From assembly GCA_009873655.1 (NCBI GenBank), contig WAIB01000006.1:29936-93935 (forward strand): a DNA stretch of 64,000 bases, in the 5' to 3' direction. Of this stretch, positions 63,685 to 64,000 are shown piece after piece. Numbering within the stretch: the stretch's first letter is position 1; each line of letters opens with the position of its first letter. The notes below the pieces were generated by a model. It ran no database searches, was not told where the DNA came from, and saw only the letters and a list, made by a program, of their open reading frames with translations. The position numbers and the translations under genes were made by a program. The DNA comes from Nitrospinota bacterium. Its GTDB lineage: Bacteria > Nitrospinota > Nitrospinia > Nitrospinales > VA-1.

Positions 63685-64000
63685 TTAGACACCTAACCCT
63701 CCCTCTAGGCGCTTTAAAGACTCTGACGTTATTAACATTTTTTTATACTTTAGAATTAAGACAGGGTTTAACCAAGTTGACTCAATAAGATTACAATAAT
63801 GCAAATTTCTAACGCTAAGTATCAAGTTATCTGTGACCTTATCTGTAACAATTAAAACTGAGGAATCAATATTTAAAACCTTTAAAATTTTAATGAAGTC
63901 TTTAGTTTTATGGGAATCAATATTCAAATCATCTATAACAATTAAATCTTTATCGCCAATTTTTTTTGAAAGAATAGATGTTAAAGCAGCTTTTCTCGTT
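63685..64000 (-). CDS. rplD: 50S ribosomal protein L4 (partial, N-terminus outside window)
   Basis: About 105 residues are visible up to the window edge. They read TRKAALTSILSKKIG ... LIVIDDLNIDSHKTKDFIK, LIVTDKVTDNLILSVRNL, then NPVLILKYKKMLITSESLKR, which match the C-terminal half of L4. It is an rRNA-binding large-subunit protein. In the usual S10 operon rplD is followed at once by rplW (L23); here the next 160 bases hold no gene and a response regulator follows. The region is also markedly AT-rich (about 28% GC in one 60-base line that I counted), unlike its neighbours. Confidence 0.8.
   Translation of the reverse strand, partial: TRKAALTSILSKKIGDKDLIVIDDLNIDSHKTKDFIKILKVLNIDSSVLIVTDKVTDNLILSVRNLHYCNLIESTWLNPVLILKYKKMLITSESLKRLEGGLGV

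Overview
The window is an ordinary-looking stretch of a Gram-negative chromosome with about 60 protein-coding genes on both strands, tightly packed and often overlapping. Outer-membrane biology is prominent: an ADP-heptose pathway for LPS inner core (gmhA, hldE, hldD), a PagL-type lipid A deacylase, several lipoproteins, a TatA protein and an ExeA/GspA-GspB pair. A squalene-hopene cyclase shows hopanoid synthesis. The mix (hopanoids, GlyQ/GlyS-type two-subunit glycyl-tRNA synthetase, citramalate route to isoleucine, iPGM-like gene next to lysC) fits a deltaproteobacteria- or Nitrospinota-like lineage, but that placement is inference. I saw no tRNA, rRNA, insertion sequence, prophage or CRISPR array.

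Layout. 1-4.7 kb: glyS (cut by the window edge) and glyQ, separated by a reverse-oriented membrane-anchored STAND ATPase with TPR repeats. 4.7-8.2 kb: a 97-bp tandem repeat, a small unknown gene, and gspB/gspA, where GspA carries a J-like domain. 8.6-14.2 kb: yacG, a VCBS-repeat lipoprotein, a LysM/M23 lipoprotein, apt, a secreted unknown, and mnmG overlapped by a DUF4911 gene. 14.3-19 kb: a glycan/lipid-type cluster (methyltransferase, flippase, GT2, radical SAM/SPASM). 19-26 kb: DUF2784, STAS, CBS, RND/MMPL exporter, PagL, TatA, ECF sigma/anti-sigma pair. 26-31 kb: bifunctional nuclease family, nadK, and a run of cell-envelope genes (amidase, SH3, M48 protease, HAMP-like). 31-39.7 kb: purH, tag, ferritin-like and zinc-ribbon pair, DHH phosphoesterase, GT4, lipoproteins. 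39.7-50.3 kb: shc, rplM-rpsI behind a clear sigma-70 promoter, then a long co-directional block argC-argJ-def-fmt-uxs-radC-gmhA-hldE. 50.3-56.9 kb (minus strand): hldD, GT39, an M48 protease with a DUF898 membrane protein, and an MBL-fold hydrolase. 57.2-61.3 kb: iPGM-like gene, lysC and cimA joined by ATGA overlaps. 61.6-64 kb: cheR, a response regulator with a degenerate GGDEF domain, and the AT-rich end of an rplD gene.

How the genes work together. Three groups make functional sense: amino-acid synthesis (argC/argJ; lysC/cimA), envelope construction (heptose, UDP-xylose, flippase, glycosyltransferases, hopanoids, peptidoglycan hydrolases), and regulation (ECF sigma, STAS, CheR, response regulator). 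The most unusual items are the iPGM-superfamily protein in the lysC-cimA operon that has lost nearly every catalytic and metal-binding residue, the J-like/ExeA fusion, the 97-bp tandem repeat whose hairpin stem covaries between copies, the gene inserted between glyQ and glyS, and an AT-rich rplD that is not followed by rplW.
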